Source: Haliclona indistincta
Lineage: Eukaryota; Porifera; Demospongiae; Haplosclerida; Chalinidae
Direction of reading: 5' to 3'
Length of the DNA: 64,000 bases
Assembly: GCA_964017065.1 (NCBI GenBank)
Contig: OZ024789.1
Span: 12,883,890 to 12,947,889 of the forward strand
Shown: positions 55,919-64,000 of the stretch, piece after piece
How positions within the stretch are numbered: the first letter of the stretch is position 1
How the letters are laid out: every line of letters begins with the position of its first letter
Translations under genes and position numbers: made by a program
The notes under the pieces: model-generated
What the model saw: the letters and a program-made list of their open reading frames with translations, nothing else
What the model was told of the DNA's origin: nothing
Databases searched by the model: none

Positions 55919-57545
55919 TCCAGTGTGAGGTGGTGCGGTCCATTCAGCGGTTCTTGGACCGTTACGGGTTTCGATGTATCAATGAGCAGAAACTAGAGGA
56001 GGGGACCCTACATGATGACCCTGGTATGGGAACACACACCTAGTATAGGAACCTGTCCCTTTCCGTCCCTGTAGAGTTTGTCCTGGACATGATCTCTGGA
56101 TACATACGGACACATTCCTACTCTATTCAGAATATGGAGGAGAGAGAGACGCTGATTAGACAGAAAGCAGAGGATCTTGTTAACTCATCTTTATCCTGGC
56201 CGAAGAGGGTGCTCATTAATTGGGTATTATATCATGCTAGGCGTGGTTAGTGGGTGTGGTTGCATTGTCTTGTGATATTAGTCACCTCACAGGAGTCAAG
56301 CACAGGGAGAACATGCGGTTTGCTCGTACCAAGCTGTTTGGAGTGTTCCGATCGCTGTTCAGAGCCATTGGTGTCAATATGGTGCAGCTAGGCCTACTAG
56401 CCGAGAGACAGGTACTGTCTTCTTGCAAGCAATGCGTGTCACCTTCATGCACTAATGTGTTCAGTCTCTGATCATCCTCCATCGTGTGAGACAACAGTGA
56501 CTGAACACATTAGTGCATGAAGGTGACACTCTACACACATAAGATGAAAATTATATTTCTTTTTTAGGATGTGTTCTATTTAACTGTTGAGGAAATAATT
56601 TCGTTTGTCGAAGGCCGTTCAGTGACTAATGACCTAGCTGGTCTGGTGTCTCTGAGGAAGAGAGAGTACGATGGTTATCGTAAGGGGATACCTCCTCCGG
56701 AGAGATTCATAACCAAGGGAGCATGTGGAGCACACTTCTTGTTCCCTCAGATACTCAGTGACCTGGACATGCTCAAGGAACTAGACGTATGTATGATGTG
56801 TTAATGGTATTCATATTGTCATGTGACCACAGGCTGAGGCATCAGCTGACCCTAATGTGCTATCGGGCACCTCATGTTGTCCGGGAGTAGTGGAGGGCGT
56901 GGTCAGAGTAGTGACATCAGTAGACCAGGCCAAGGTACTCACTCACTTGCTCACTCACTCACTCACTCACTCACTCACTCACTCACTCACTATCTCACTC
57001 GCTTGCTCACTCACTCACTCACCCACTTGCACATTCACTTGCTCTCTCACTCACTCACTCTCTCACTCACTCACTATCTCACTCACCCACTCACTCACTC
57101 ACCCATCCACTCCCTCCCACCTTCTCTCTCTCTAGGGTCTATCTGGCGAGATACTAGTGACAGCTCGTACTGATCCTGGCTGGGTACCTCTCTTTCCAAT
57201 GTGCTCTGGTCTAGTCATAGAGAGAGGAAGGTGATCATGTGACCACTGTGGTGTATCACCTGATAGTCACATGACCTCCACAGCTTGCTGTCTCACTCTG
57301 CTGTAGTTGCTCGTGAGCTGGGCCTACCTACTATAGTGGGCGTGTCTGGTGGATTAATGAAGCGCCTCAAGGTTAGTGAGCTGTATGATCATTGTGCTAG
57401 TCATGTCCTCCATTATAGTCTGGTATGAGGGTGCACATGGATGCTGGCAAGGTAACGTATCACACACTGGTCATGTGACATGTCATGTGATCCACTGTAG
57501 GGACGAGTGACGATACTACATGACGACAAGCCTGATAATGAATGA
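51989..57545 (+). CDS. PEP synthase-like phosphotransferase
   Basis: About 20 small exons with consistent phases (first 51989-52156; then 52211-52421, 52473-52627, 52660-52823, 52873-53095, 53144-53319, 53393-53693, 53740-53870, 54655-54765 and on to a stop at 57543). The N-terminal part is a PPDK/PEP-synthase ATP-grasp domain: [84 protein letters not shown]. The C-terminal part is the phosphohistidine swivelling domain: [20 protein letters not shown] then [20 protein letters not shown], with the phosphorylated-type His in LSHSAVV. The middle differs from pyruvate-phosphate dikinase and there is no PEP-binding TIM barrel like that of PPDK. This order (ATP-grasp, middle region, swivel domain) matches rifampicin-phosphotransferase-like proteins also found in some invertebrates. 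The substrate is unknown. Confidence 0.82.
54122..54628. repeat. 16-bp minisatellite in PEP-synthase-like intron
   Basis: About 31 copies of gtgagggtcactagct (variant gatgt for gctgt) in the intron 53871-54654. Each unit begins with a splice-donor-like GTGAG. Confidence 0.97.
55099..55198. repeat. (GT)n with GC core after a donor
   Basis: (GT)n beginning at the donor gtgagtgtg, interrupted by gcgcgcgcgcg; alternating purine-pyrimidine sequence able to form Z-DNA. Confidence 0.95.
55315..55746. mobile_element. hAT-like non-autonomous element
   Basis: Left end tagtgctgcacgataattg and right end ggtatatcatgcac are imperfect inverted repeats of the hAT-type TGCTGCACGAT word. Flanking cacacata/cacacatg could be an 8-bp target duplication with one mismatch. 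The interior has several cgat(a)att inverted words and no transposase frame. It lies in an intron of the PEP-synthase-like gene. Confidence 0.5.
55851..55917. repeat. (CT)n at an acceptor in PEP-synthase-like gene
   Basis: About 33 CT units ending at the acceptor ctctcag of the exon starting [12 protein letters not shown]. Confidence 0.97.
56436..56529. repeat. perfect 30-bp intronic hairpin
   Basis: 56436-56465 (gtgtcaccttcatgcactaa...) and 56500-56529 are exact reverse complements, with a 34-base spacer, inside an intron of the PEP-synthase-like gene. Transcribed RNA would form a long perfect stem. It could be a small RNA precursor or a transposon end pair. Confidence 0.9.
56937..57135. 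repeat. (TCAC)n-rich intron
   Basis: Irregular actc/tcac tetranucleotide tract ending at the acceptor ctctctctag of the [10 protein letters not shown] exon; pyrimidine-rich near the acceptor. Confidence 0.9.
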
Positions 57546-57697
57546 GCGCTCATCATCAATAGTGTTTTATGACCCCCAGTCTAATCAGAGAGTTAGTGAC
57601 TGTGATACATGTCCCTCAATGATCCCAAGATATTACACATTTTTTTGTCATAAAATTTTCAAAAATTAATCGTTACAAGTATTGTCATGAAATGTTT

Positions 57698-60600
57698 TTA
57701 GAAGACTGACTCATCTTGTTGTGGGCGTGGTCTGTGTTGTGTGAGCCCACCCACTATTGAATGGAATATCTTCTTGCCAGTGTACATGGTCATACGACTG
57801 CCAGCAATCATTCTGGTGTGACCACGCCCACTACCAGCATGCTTGACCTGCAGGTGGTGTCATGGCGTCACTAGTGTAGCTCAGGAGGTGTCTTACCTTC
57901 CTGAATCGCTTAGTGTTGATAGTGTCGTCATGGTTACTGATAGCAGCAGTGTCTTCCTGTACTAGTGGCCTCAGTATAGCAGTCCAGGCTACACGACAGA
58001 TGGGAGGAGGAGAGGAGGAAGGGGAGCTATGATCCTGCTGGGTAGCTTGGTCCTCTCTCATTAGAGCAGCATGTAGCTGATGGAACCTGCCTCTACCAAC
58101 TGCCTGCAGAGGAGAGAAGAGGTGTTGGGTTTGTAGTAATGTACTGAGCCCGAGGGAAGGCTGAAGAGTGAGTGAGAGTGTAACATTGCTCACCGTTGGT
58201 CTGTGTCTAGGCACCTCCCTAGCACATATGAAGCCGTCACTGGTCAGTACTGGCTCATACTGTACTCTAGTGTGTTGCTGTCCTTCCTCTTCCAGCTCCT
58301 CCCTCCTCCTTACAGGTGCTCTCTCTTCATCCAGATCAAAGTCAATCTCCTCCTGAATCTCACTGATCTGTGTATGATGGGGTGTGTATGGTCTGAGTGG
58401 GTGTGGCTCTGGTTGTGACATCCTCCGTGATCTCATGTTACTAAATATAGACAGCATGTTACGAGGCGTCTCATTGGAGGTGGGGTCTGGTAGGGGCGTG
58501 TCACTAGGGGTGGGGTCTGGTAGAGGGTTCTCAGTATCTATTGGGTGTTGTGCAGTAGTATCCATGGCAACCACTGGTGTGAGTGGAGTACTGGGCTCGG
58601 ACTGCTGGCCATGACGCTTCTTACGAGCACTCAGGAATGGAGATGAGCTTAGGAATGGCATCTGGGTGGTACGAGGCTGTGAGGGCTGGGTACGAGGTTC
58701 TGTTTGTGGCTCTGGGAGCTGGCTTTGAGAATCTGGTGGCTGGGTATGAGGCTGCGAGGATTGGGAATGAGGCTGTAAGGGAGGTTGTGAGGGCTGAGCA
58801 TGAGATTGTGAGGGCTGGGTATGAGGCTCTGGAGAAGCAGGTCGGGATAGTGGGTCATCATCATGTGATGGCTTGTTCCTCTTAGAGTGTGACATTAGCT
58901 CATCATCATGCCTGAGTGAGGGGGAGTAGTGTCATGATGCATGGTGTGTGATCCCATACCTGACCCTCTTGGTCCTGAATGCTGATGTTAGCAAACCAGT
59001 GTGTGGCAATGGAGTGATGGATGGAGTAGTATTGAGAGAGGATGGTACTAGCATTGAGCTAGCCATCTATACAGAGAATGATGGAAACACTGATGCTTGT
59101 TACAATATGCTTACCACTGATCTAAGGTGTGGTAGGATAGTAGTTGGTTGATGGTGCTCTGGACTAGATGATGATGCTGCTGTTGGCTGTGAGTCCTCTA
59201 CCATGGAGTCATCTTCTTCAACACGTTGTGTTGGCTGCATAGCATGCCTCTCATTACTGACTCCTTGCTGTGAGTCATCTTCCCTCCCTGATACATCTTG
59301 CTGTGTGTCATGCCTCTCTCCATCCATTCCTCTCCTCAGCACATCTTGCTGTGTGCTGTCCTGTCTCCTTCTCTCTCTCTGTGGTGTGTCCTGCCATCTT
59401 CCTCTTTGCAGTATCATGGTGGTCTCCTGGCTCCTCTCCTGATCCTGTCTATCAGTGGTCCCCTGTGGTGCTACAGGTGGTGGCTGGGTATCCATTGAGA
59501 ATAGTGCATCCATTTGCTAGACAACCAGACCACAGTGAGTGAGGGAGGGTGTGAGTGAGTGAGTGAGTGAGTTAGTTAGTGAGTGAGTGAGTGAGGAAGT
59601 GAGTGAGTGAGGAAGTGAGTGAGTGAGTAGTGAGTGAGCGAGTTAGTGGGTGAGTCAGTGAGTGGTTGAATGAGTGAGTTAGTGAGTGAGTGAGGAAGTG
59701 ATTGAGTGAGTGAGTAGTGAGTGAGCGAGTGAGTGAGTGAGTAGTGAGTGAGTGAGTGAGTGAGTGAGTGAGTGAGTAGTGAGTGAGTGAGTGAGTGAGT
59801 AGTGAGTGAGTGGGTGAGTGAGTGAGTGAGTGAGTGAGTGAGTAGTGAGTGAGTGAGTGAGTGAGTAGTGAGTGAGTCAGTGAGTGAGTGAGTAGTGAGT
59901 GAGTGAGTGAGTGAGGGAGTGAGTGAGTGAGTGATAATGTACTAACCTTCTTCATAATGATAGTCTCGTCAACCTTCTCCAGTGTGATGCTCCGCCTCTT
60001 AGCCACACCTCCTGGTGTGCCCTCTGTGTTATATGCTAGTATGGAAACATCAGTCTGAGTCTGTGTGTACGGGATTGAGTCCCTGGCACTGCTGCTAGCA
60101 GTGGGCAGGTCTTGCTGTGAGAGGGATGGAGCCACTATATGAGTGGAGGCTACAGACTGAGAGTATTCTAGAGAGAGAATGGTATGATGGTAGCAATGGA
60201 TACTAGCAGGCCTTACCAACAGCTGCTGTGGGGTTGCAGAATGTCTCTTTAGAGCAATGAAGGACAGCGTATCCTATCTCTGACTCTGGAATGAGTCTCA
60301 GTCTATTCCTGTGGTACAGGCACCAGTCTATCACTGCTATGGTACCTCTCGATCATACCTGTCTAACTGATCAGTGATAGCTGCCATCCAGTCCTCTAGA
60401 CGATCAGGTGATATCACCACAACACCATCTCCACACACATCCTCCTCCCTCCCATCAGCACACAGCTTCACCGTCCCACCAGCACTTTTCACACACATAC
60501 GCAACCTGGAGCACTGTGAGAGTGTGATAGTAGTGATGGTGTGATAGTAGTGATAGTGTGATAGTAGTGATGGTGATAGTGTGATAATAGTGATGGTGTG

Positions 60601-61951
60601 ATAGTAGTGATGGTGTGATAGTAGTGATGGTGTGATAGTAGTGATGGTGTGATAGTAGTGATGGTGTGATAGTAGTGATGGTGATAGTGTGATAATAGTG
60701 ATGGTGTGATAGTAGTGATGGTGTGATAGTAGTGATGGTGTGATAGTAGTGATGGTGTGATAGTAGTGATGGTGATAGTGTGATAATAGTGATGGTGTGA
60801 TAGTAGTGATGGTGTGATAGTAGTGATGGTGTGATAGTAGTGATGGTGTGATAGTAGTGATGGTGTGATAGTAGTGATGGTGTGATAGTAGTGATGGTGT
60901 GATAGTAGTGATGGTGTGATAGTAGTGATGGTGTGATAGTAGTGATGGTGTGATAGTAGTGATGGTGTGATAGTAGTGATGGTGTGATAGTAGTGATGGT
61001 GTGCTACCTGTGATTGTGTGAGGAAGACTACGGTAGTATTTGTGAACAGTGTACGTCTGTTGAAACTAGGCAACAGCGAGACCCCGCTGCCGGGAGAGCA
61101 GTGACCAATCAGATTGCTGTCAGTGATTACTGGAGTATAGCTACAAGAGAAATAATAATACAATCACTTATTACACACTGTCACCTCTCACACCCTCACC
61201 CTCACCTATCACACAGTGGAAGCATCTTCTTGTCAGTACAGCAGGTATAAGCATCATCGAGCCATTTCATAGTGACAATTGGTCGAGCATTAGTCAACGC
61301 ACACACAACCTATCAGAGAGCTGTATATTATCAGCAGCATCATGTGTGGGTGGTGTCTTACCTTCACTGTGACAGTAACTGAGCTCATGACAAGGTGAGT
61401 GCAACTGGTGGACCAGTTACCAACCAATGTACCACCTATAGCAGGAGGCTAATGGTCGACTGGTGCACGGACTAGTCAACTAACCCAGCTTAGCGGCAGC
61501 AGTTTTAACTCCTTGTTTGCTGGCGCTGTCCATATTAGAGCAACAGAATGTTAGTGTCTCCCTCACTAACCTGCGCAGGGGAGGAGCACCATGTCATGTG
61601 GTGTGTGTCACCATGTTACCTGTACGAGCTGGTCCCCTGTCCTACAGTAAATACAGCTCCTTCCTGTAGCTCCACCCTCCCTCCTGACTCCACTTTGACC
61701 CCGCCCACACGTGTACCGAACTTGCTGTGCTTGTCAGTCAGCCACACTCTCCCGCCATCATCCACACATACTAGCGCGTGCACACGGCTCACTGACTGGT
61801 CGCCTCCTATCAGTATATCAGTGCCTCGTCTACCAATGGTATACTCCCTCTCGGCCGGTAGATAGTATAGCTGGGCTAGATTCATTCATGATGACACTCT
61901 ACCAGTATGAGTTAACTCACTCGCGTTGCTCAAGCTCTGCAGACCCCACAT
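57698..61951 (-). CDS. NBN: nibrin, MRN complex subunit
   Basis: The start exon at 61951-61921 (MWGLQSLSNA) begins with MW as in human nibrin. An FHA domain follows at 61875-61620 (YTIGRRGTDILIGGDQSVSR, then HSKFGTRVGG). Tandem BRCT-type exons give LVGNWSTSCTHLVMSSVTVT, VCALTNARPIVTMKWLDDAY, NRRTLFTNTTVVFLTQSQ and the later RLRLIPESEIGYAVLHC. A long Ser/Gln/Pro-rich disordered region (60210-58150) has several SQ/TQ sites. The C-terminal exons hold NTKRFRK then KHAGSGRGHTRMIAGSRMTM, like the MRE11-binding segment of NBS1. Nibrin recruits MRE11-RAD50 and ATM to double-strand breaks. I did not find a clear FxF/Y ATM-binding end. It starts 103 bp after the METTL14 stop on the same strand and ends tail-to-tail with the PEP-synthase-like gene. 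Confidence 0.9.
59543..59936. repeat. (GTGA)n filling an NBN intron
   Basis: gtgagtgagtga runs with gtag and gttag interruptions span nearly the whole intron between two NBN exons. On the NBN sense strand they read (TCAC)n. Confidence 0.96.
60514..61003. repeat. 17-bp minisatellite filling an NBN intron
   Basis: About 29 units of gtgatggtgtgatagta plus a shorter variant (gtgatggtgatagtgtgataata) that recurs at regular spacing. It spans the intron from near its donor (61006) to near its acceptor. The unit is the same as in the SPDL1 intron at 27361-28290. Confidence 0.97.
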
Positions 61952-61964
61952 GGCTGGTACCGCG

Positions 61965-61974
61965 CGCGCGGGAA
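61965..61974 (-). promoter_or_regulatory. E2F-like site before NBN
   Basis: TTCCCGCGCG on the minus strand, 14 bp upstream of the NBN start codon; partial match to the E2F consensus. Inferred. Confidence 0.3.
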
Positions 61975-62054
61975 GGATCGCAATAGTAGGCGTGGTCTTG
62001 TGAAGAGCTCCACCCATAATAAAAATAATTATAAAGTGAATATGAAAACATGAG

Positions 62055-63449
62055 TTACATTTGAAATGTCCTAGTAACCCCTCCCCTACCCATGCCACCA
62101 CGCCCCCCACCTCGTCCACCCGATGCCCCTCCCCTGCCTGGCCGTGACTTCATGGGTGGGGTCTTGGGTCTGAGACTATCTATCTCTTCATCAAACTTGA
62201 GCAGTGTCCCGTTATCTCCCTCAAACAGTGACGTGTAGGTCTCCTTATGATAGTTAGAGCTAGTTAACCCTGGACCCACTGTCAGCCAGCCAGGTCGGAT
62301 GCTAGCATCGTTACCGAACAAATGCAGTCGTCTTCTACCAAGACAGAAGTGTTCTATAATGTGGAATATCTCTTTGGGCTTGTCCAGGTTAGCAATGGGT
62401 GGCTCCTCAGTGATGATGATATCCAGGTCAATGTTGGCGTGTATAAAGTGGCCGTCTTGGTTGCGTCTCACCGTCCCCTTGATACCCATTAGACAATGCT
62501 CCTTGGTGTTCTGCAGTATAGCCCTTGGCTCCATGTGATGAGCGTTGCCAGGGTTACTACAGTTGGTCTTGACCCAGCAGATATCCTCACAGCGTCGGTA
62601 ACCCCACTTCTTAAGGCACTCCCTCCCGAGATCCAACCCCTCACACGAACCACACCATATGAACACAAAGGAACGAGGCGATGCTATCTCTTCAATCTTG
62701 AGGTTCATAATATCCTCAAAGTCCCATGGCTGCCAGGAGAAGTTGATCCCACTGGCCCTGCGCTGGTACTCCTCGAGAGGAGGCTCAATCAGGATCACAT
62801 CAAACTTGGCGCCTAGACTAGTGAGGTCAAAGGTAGCAAGATCGTCCACTTTAAGATATACAGGAGGGTATGCTCCACGGCGTATCTGCTCGTCCTTCAG
62901 TCGGATTAGCTCCTTCAGTTTAGGGTACTCCTCAAACCTCTCATCCATTCCTGTGTCACGGATAAAGTTCTGTGGTCGTTGCCTGGTGTCTACAAAGTGC
63001 TGTGAGTAGTCATTGTGAGGGTTAGCACTCTGTGTGCCCTTCAGGAAGATGTTGGAGTCCTTGAACACTGCTTCGTCTTCCTCCTCATCCGCCTCGCCTG
63101 GTTTCTTGTGCTGCTTGGCGTCTGACCCGCTCCTATTCGAGTGCCGCGCTCTGCGGTACTTGTTAGGATTGATTCGGTACTTTAGGCGCTCTATCTCGTC
63201 TTGCTCTCGTCTGCTGAACAGCTTCTGGCGGATACGGCCTGTGCTCGACAAACCCCACTCCTTCGCAAACAGCTTCTTTGCGTGATCCGAGCGCTTCCTG
63301 AGAGATCTCAGCAGCCTCCTAGTGTAGGTTACCTCCTTTATCTCAGTCCCGCCTTCTCTTTCCCTTGGCCTGGAGGATGTACTGGACACTGATTGCCGCC
63401 CGGACGGCTTTCTCTGAGCGCTAGACGATGCATGTGAAGTAGTCGCCAT
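62055..63449 (-). CDS. METTL14: METTL14, m6A writer subunit
   Basis: Intronless gene of 464 residues, typical length. The MT-A70-type methyltransferase fold has [18 protein letters not shown] replaces the catalytic DPPW, as in all METTL14. Other conserved parts are [52 protein letters not shown] and HLFGND. A basic N-terminal helix region ([20 protein letters not shown]) and a C-terminal RGG tail ([14 protein letters not shown]) are both present; in vertebrates the RGG part contributes to RNA binding. METTL14 pairs with catalytic METTL3 in the nuclear N6-adenosine writer complex. Absence of introns contrasts with nearly all neighbours and could reflect old retroposition or intron loss. It starts 187 bp from KDM5, head-to-head. 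Confidence 0.95.
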   Translation of the reverse strand: MATTSHASSSAQRKPSGRQSVSSTSSRPREREGGTEIKEVTYTRRLLRSLRKRSDHAKKLFAKEWGLSSTGRIRQKLFSRREQDEIERLKYRINPNKYRRARHSNRSGSDAKQHKKPGEADEEEDEAVFKDSNIFLKGTQSANPHNDYSQHFVDTRQRPQNFIRDTGMDERFEEYPKLKELIRLKDEQIRRGAYPPVYLKVDDLATFDLTSLGAKFDVILIEPPLEEYQRRASGINFSWQPWDFEDIMNLKIEEIASPRSFVFIWCGSCEGLDLGRECLKKWGYRRCEDICWVKTNCSNPGNAHHMEPRAILQNTKEHCLMGIKGTVRRNQDGHFIHANIDLDIIITEEPPIANLDKPKEIFHIIEHFCLGRRRLHLFGNDASIRPGWLTVGPGLTSSNYHKETYTSLFEGDNGTLLKFDEEIDSLRPKTPPMKSRPGRGGASGGRGGGRGGMGRGGVTRTFQM

Positions 63450-63635
63450 TTTGTTCCCACGGCAGTTTCGCGCATGCTCAGTGCGTCATTACTATGGAAA
63501 AACGGAAAGGAAGAAAGTGTCCCAACAGCATGGCGGCTACCAACCTTTACTAAAACAGCTTTGGCAGATTACCTGGCTGTCCACACGCTCCCTCAACTAG
63601 CGCAAAAGATCGGAGACGGTTCAAGCTATCGAAAT
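63450..63635. promoter_or_regulatory. METTL14/KDM5 bidirectional promoter
   Basis: Between divergent start codons. tcgcgcatgctcagtgcg at about 63469-63486 is one mismatch from the NRF1 core GCGCATGCGC. Inferred. Confidence 0.45.
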
Positions 63636-63950
63636 ATGGAGCCAGAAGAATTCATTAGACCACCAGAGGCTCCCGTATTCCAACCAACAGCTGAGGAGTT
63701 CAAAGACCCTGTCGGGTACATTAGCAAGATATCTCCATTCGTGTCCAACACAGGAATATGCAAGATACGGCCCCCAGCGGTCAGTAGAGATGGGGTGGTG
63801 CTTGTTGCTTTAGCAACACCTTATTGCATCATGTGTACTACACACTCCTGACACACATTGTCTCACACACAGGGCTGGAGACCACCATTTGCTCTCAATG
63901 TTGAAACCTTTAGGTTTGTACCTCGACTACAGCCATTGAATGAGCTCGAG
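63636..63950 (+). CDS. KDM5: KDM5 histone H3K4 demethylase (5' part only)
   Basis: Two exons are visible: 63636-63779 and 63873-63950, with a donor after GAGCTCGAG. They encode the JmjN domain: [40 protein letters not shown], then [20 protein letters not shown] and PLNELE. These match the start of KDM5/JARID1 proteins, which remove H3K4 di- and trimethylation. The start at 63636 (MEPEEF) agrees with the short N terminus of the family. The frame is also open upstream to 63474, but that would add an unfamiliar leader. The rest of the gene lies beyond the window. Confidence 0.92.
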
Positions 63951-64000
63951 GTATTGAGACCTATTGTTAACACACAGCATGTCACTGCTTGCTAACCACT

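Overview
The window is eukaryotic nuclear DNA from an early-branching animal, most likely a demosponge of the Amphimedon kind. Genes are split by many short GT-AG introns (often about 45-90 nt) and packed 70-200 bp apart. Recognisable animal genes (SPDL1, MITD1, APIP, DENND6, NOPCHAP1, SMKR1, NRF1, NBN, METTL14, KDM5, LDAH) sit next to expanded death-fold genes (NACHT-LRR receptors, Kelch/ZU5/Death, double-Death proteins) of the type known from sponges. The organism call is inference; no species marker was seen. All family names come from recalled family features, not from a search.

Layout. 1-3.4 kb: 3' part of a minus-strand Kelch / coiled-coil / ZU5 gene. 3.8-6.5 kb: three fold-back or terminal-inverted-repeat elements and a 200-base assembly gap. 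6.5-8.45 kb: an inverted copy of the same gene (coiled coil-ZU5-UPA-Death), followed by a decayed tandem copy of its 3' exons. 9.1-12.9 kb: a minisatellite of mixed 26- and 28-bp units. 13.5-16.9 kb (-): NLR with CARD-like, Death, NACHT and short LRR parts, frame-broken. 17.3-18.2 kb (-): LDAH. 18.3-24.3 kb (+): large NLR with two CARDs, an unnamed domain, NACHT and about nine one-exon LRRs. 24.4-33.96 kb: SPDL1 (+), MITD1 (-), APIP (+), with a sulfotransferase-like gene nested in an APIP intron. 34.2-41.4 kb: two divergent double-Death genes, a single-pass membrane protein gene, a third double-Death gene and a Death pseudogene. 41.5-64 kb: DENND6 (-), NOPCHAP1 (+), SMKR1 (-), NRF1 (-), a PEP-synthase-like gene (+), NBN (-), METTL14 (-) and the start of KDM5 (+).

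The first 41 kb is best read as an innate-immune or cell-death gene island: two NACHT receptors, ZU5-Death proteins and small proteins made only of two Death domains, interleaved with housekeeping genes. The rest is ordinary conserved genes, several sharing short bidirectional promoters.

The strongest non-genic signal is the placement of tandem repeats in introns. CT-rich microsatellites, read on the transcribed gene's sense strand, usually end at the 3' splice site whichever way the gene points. GT/GTGA-type repeats and a 17-bp minisatellite shared by SPDL1 and NBN introns start near the 5' splice site or fill the intron. Exon boundaries were read by eye from GT/AG sites and reading phase; treat them as good to a few bases where stated and approximate elsewhere.
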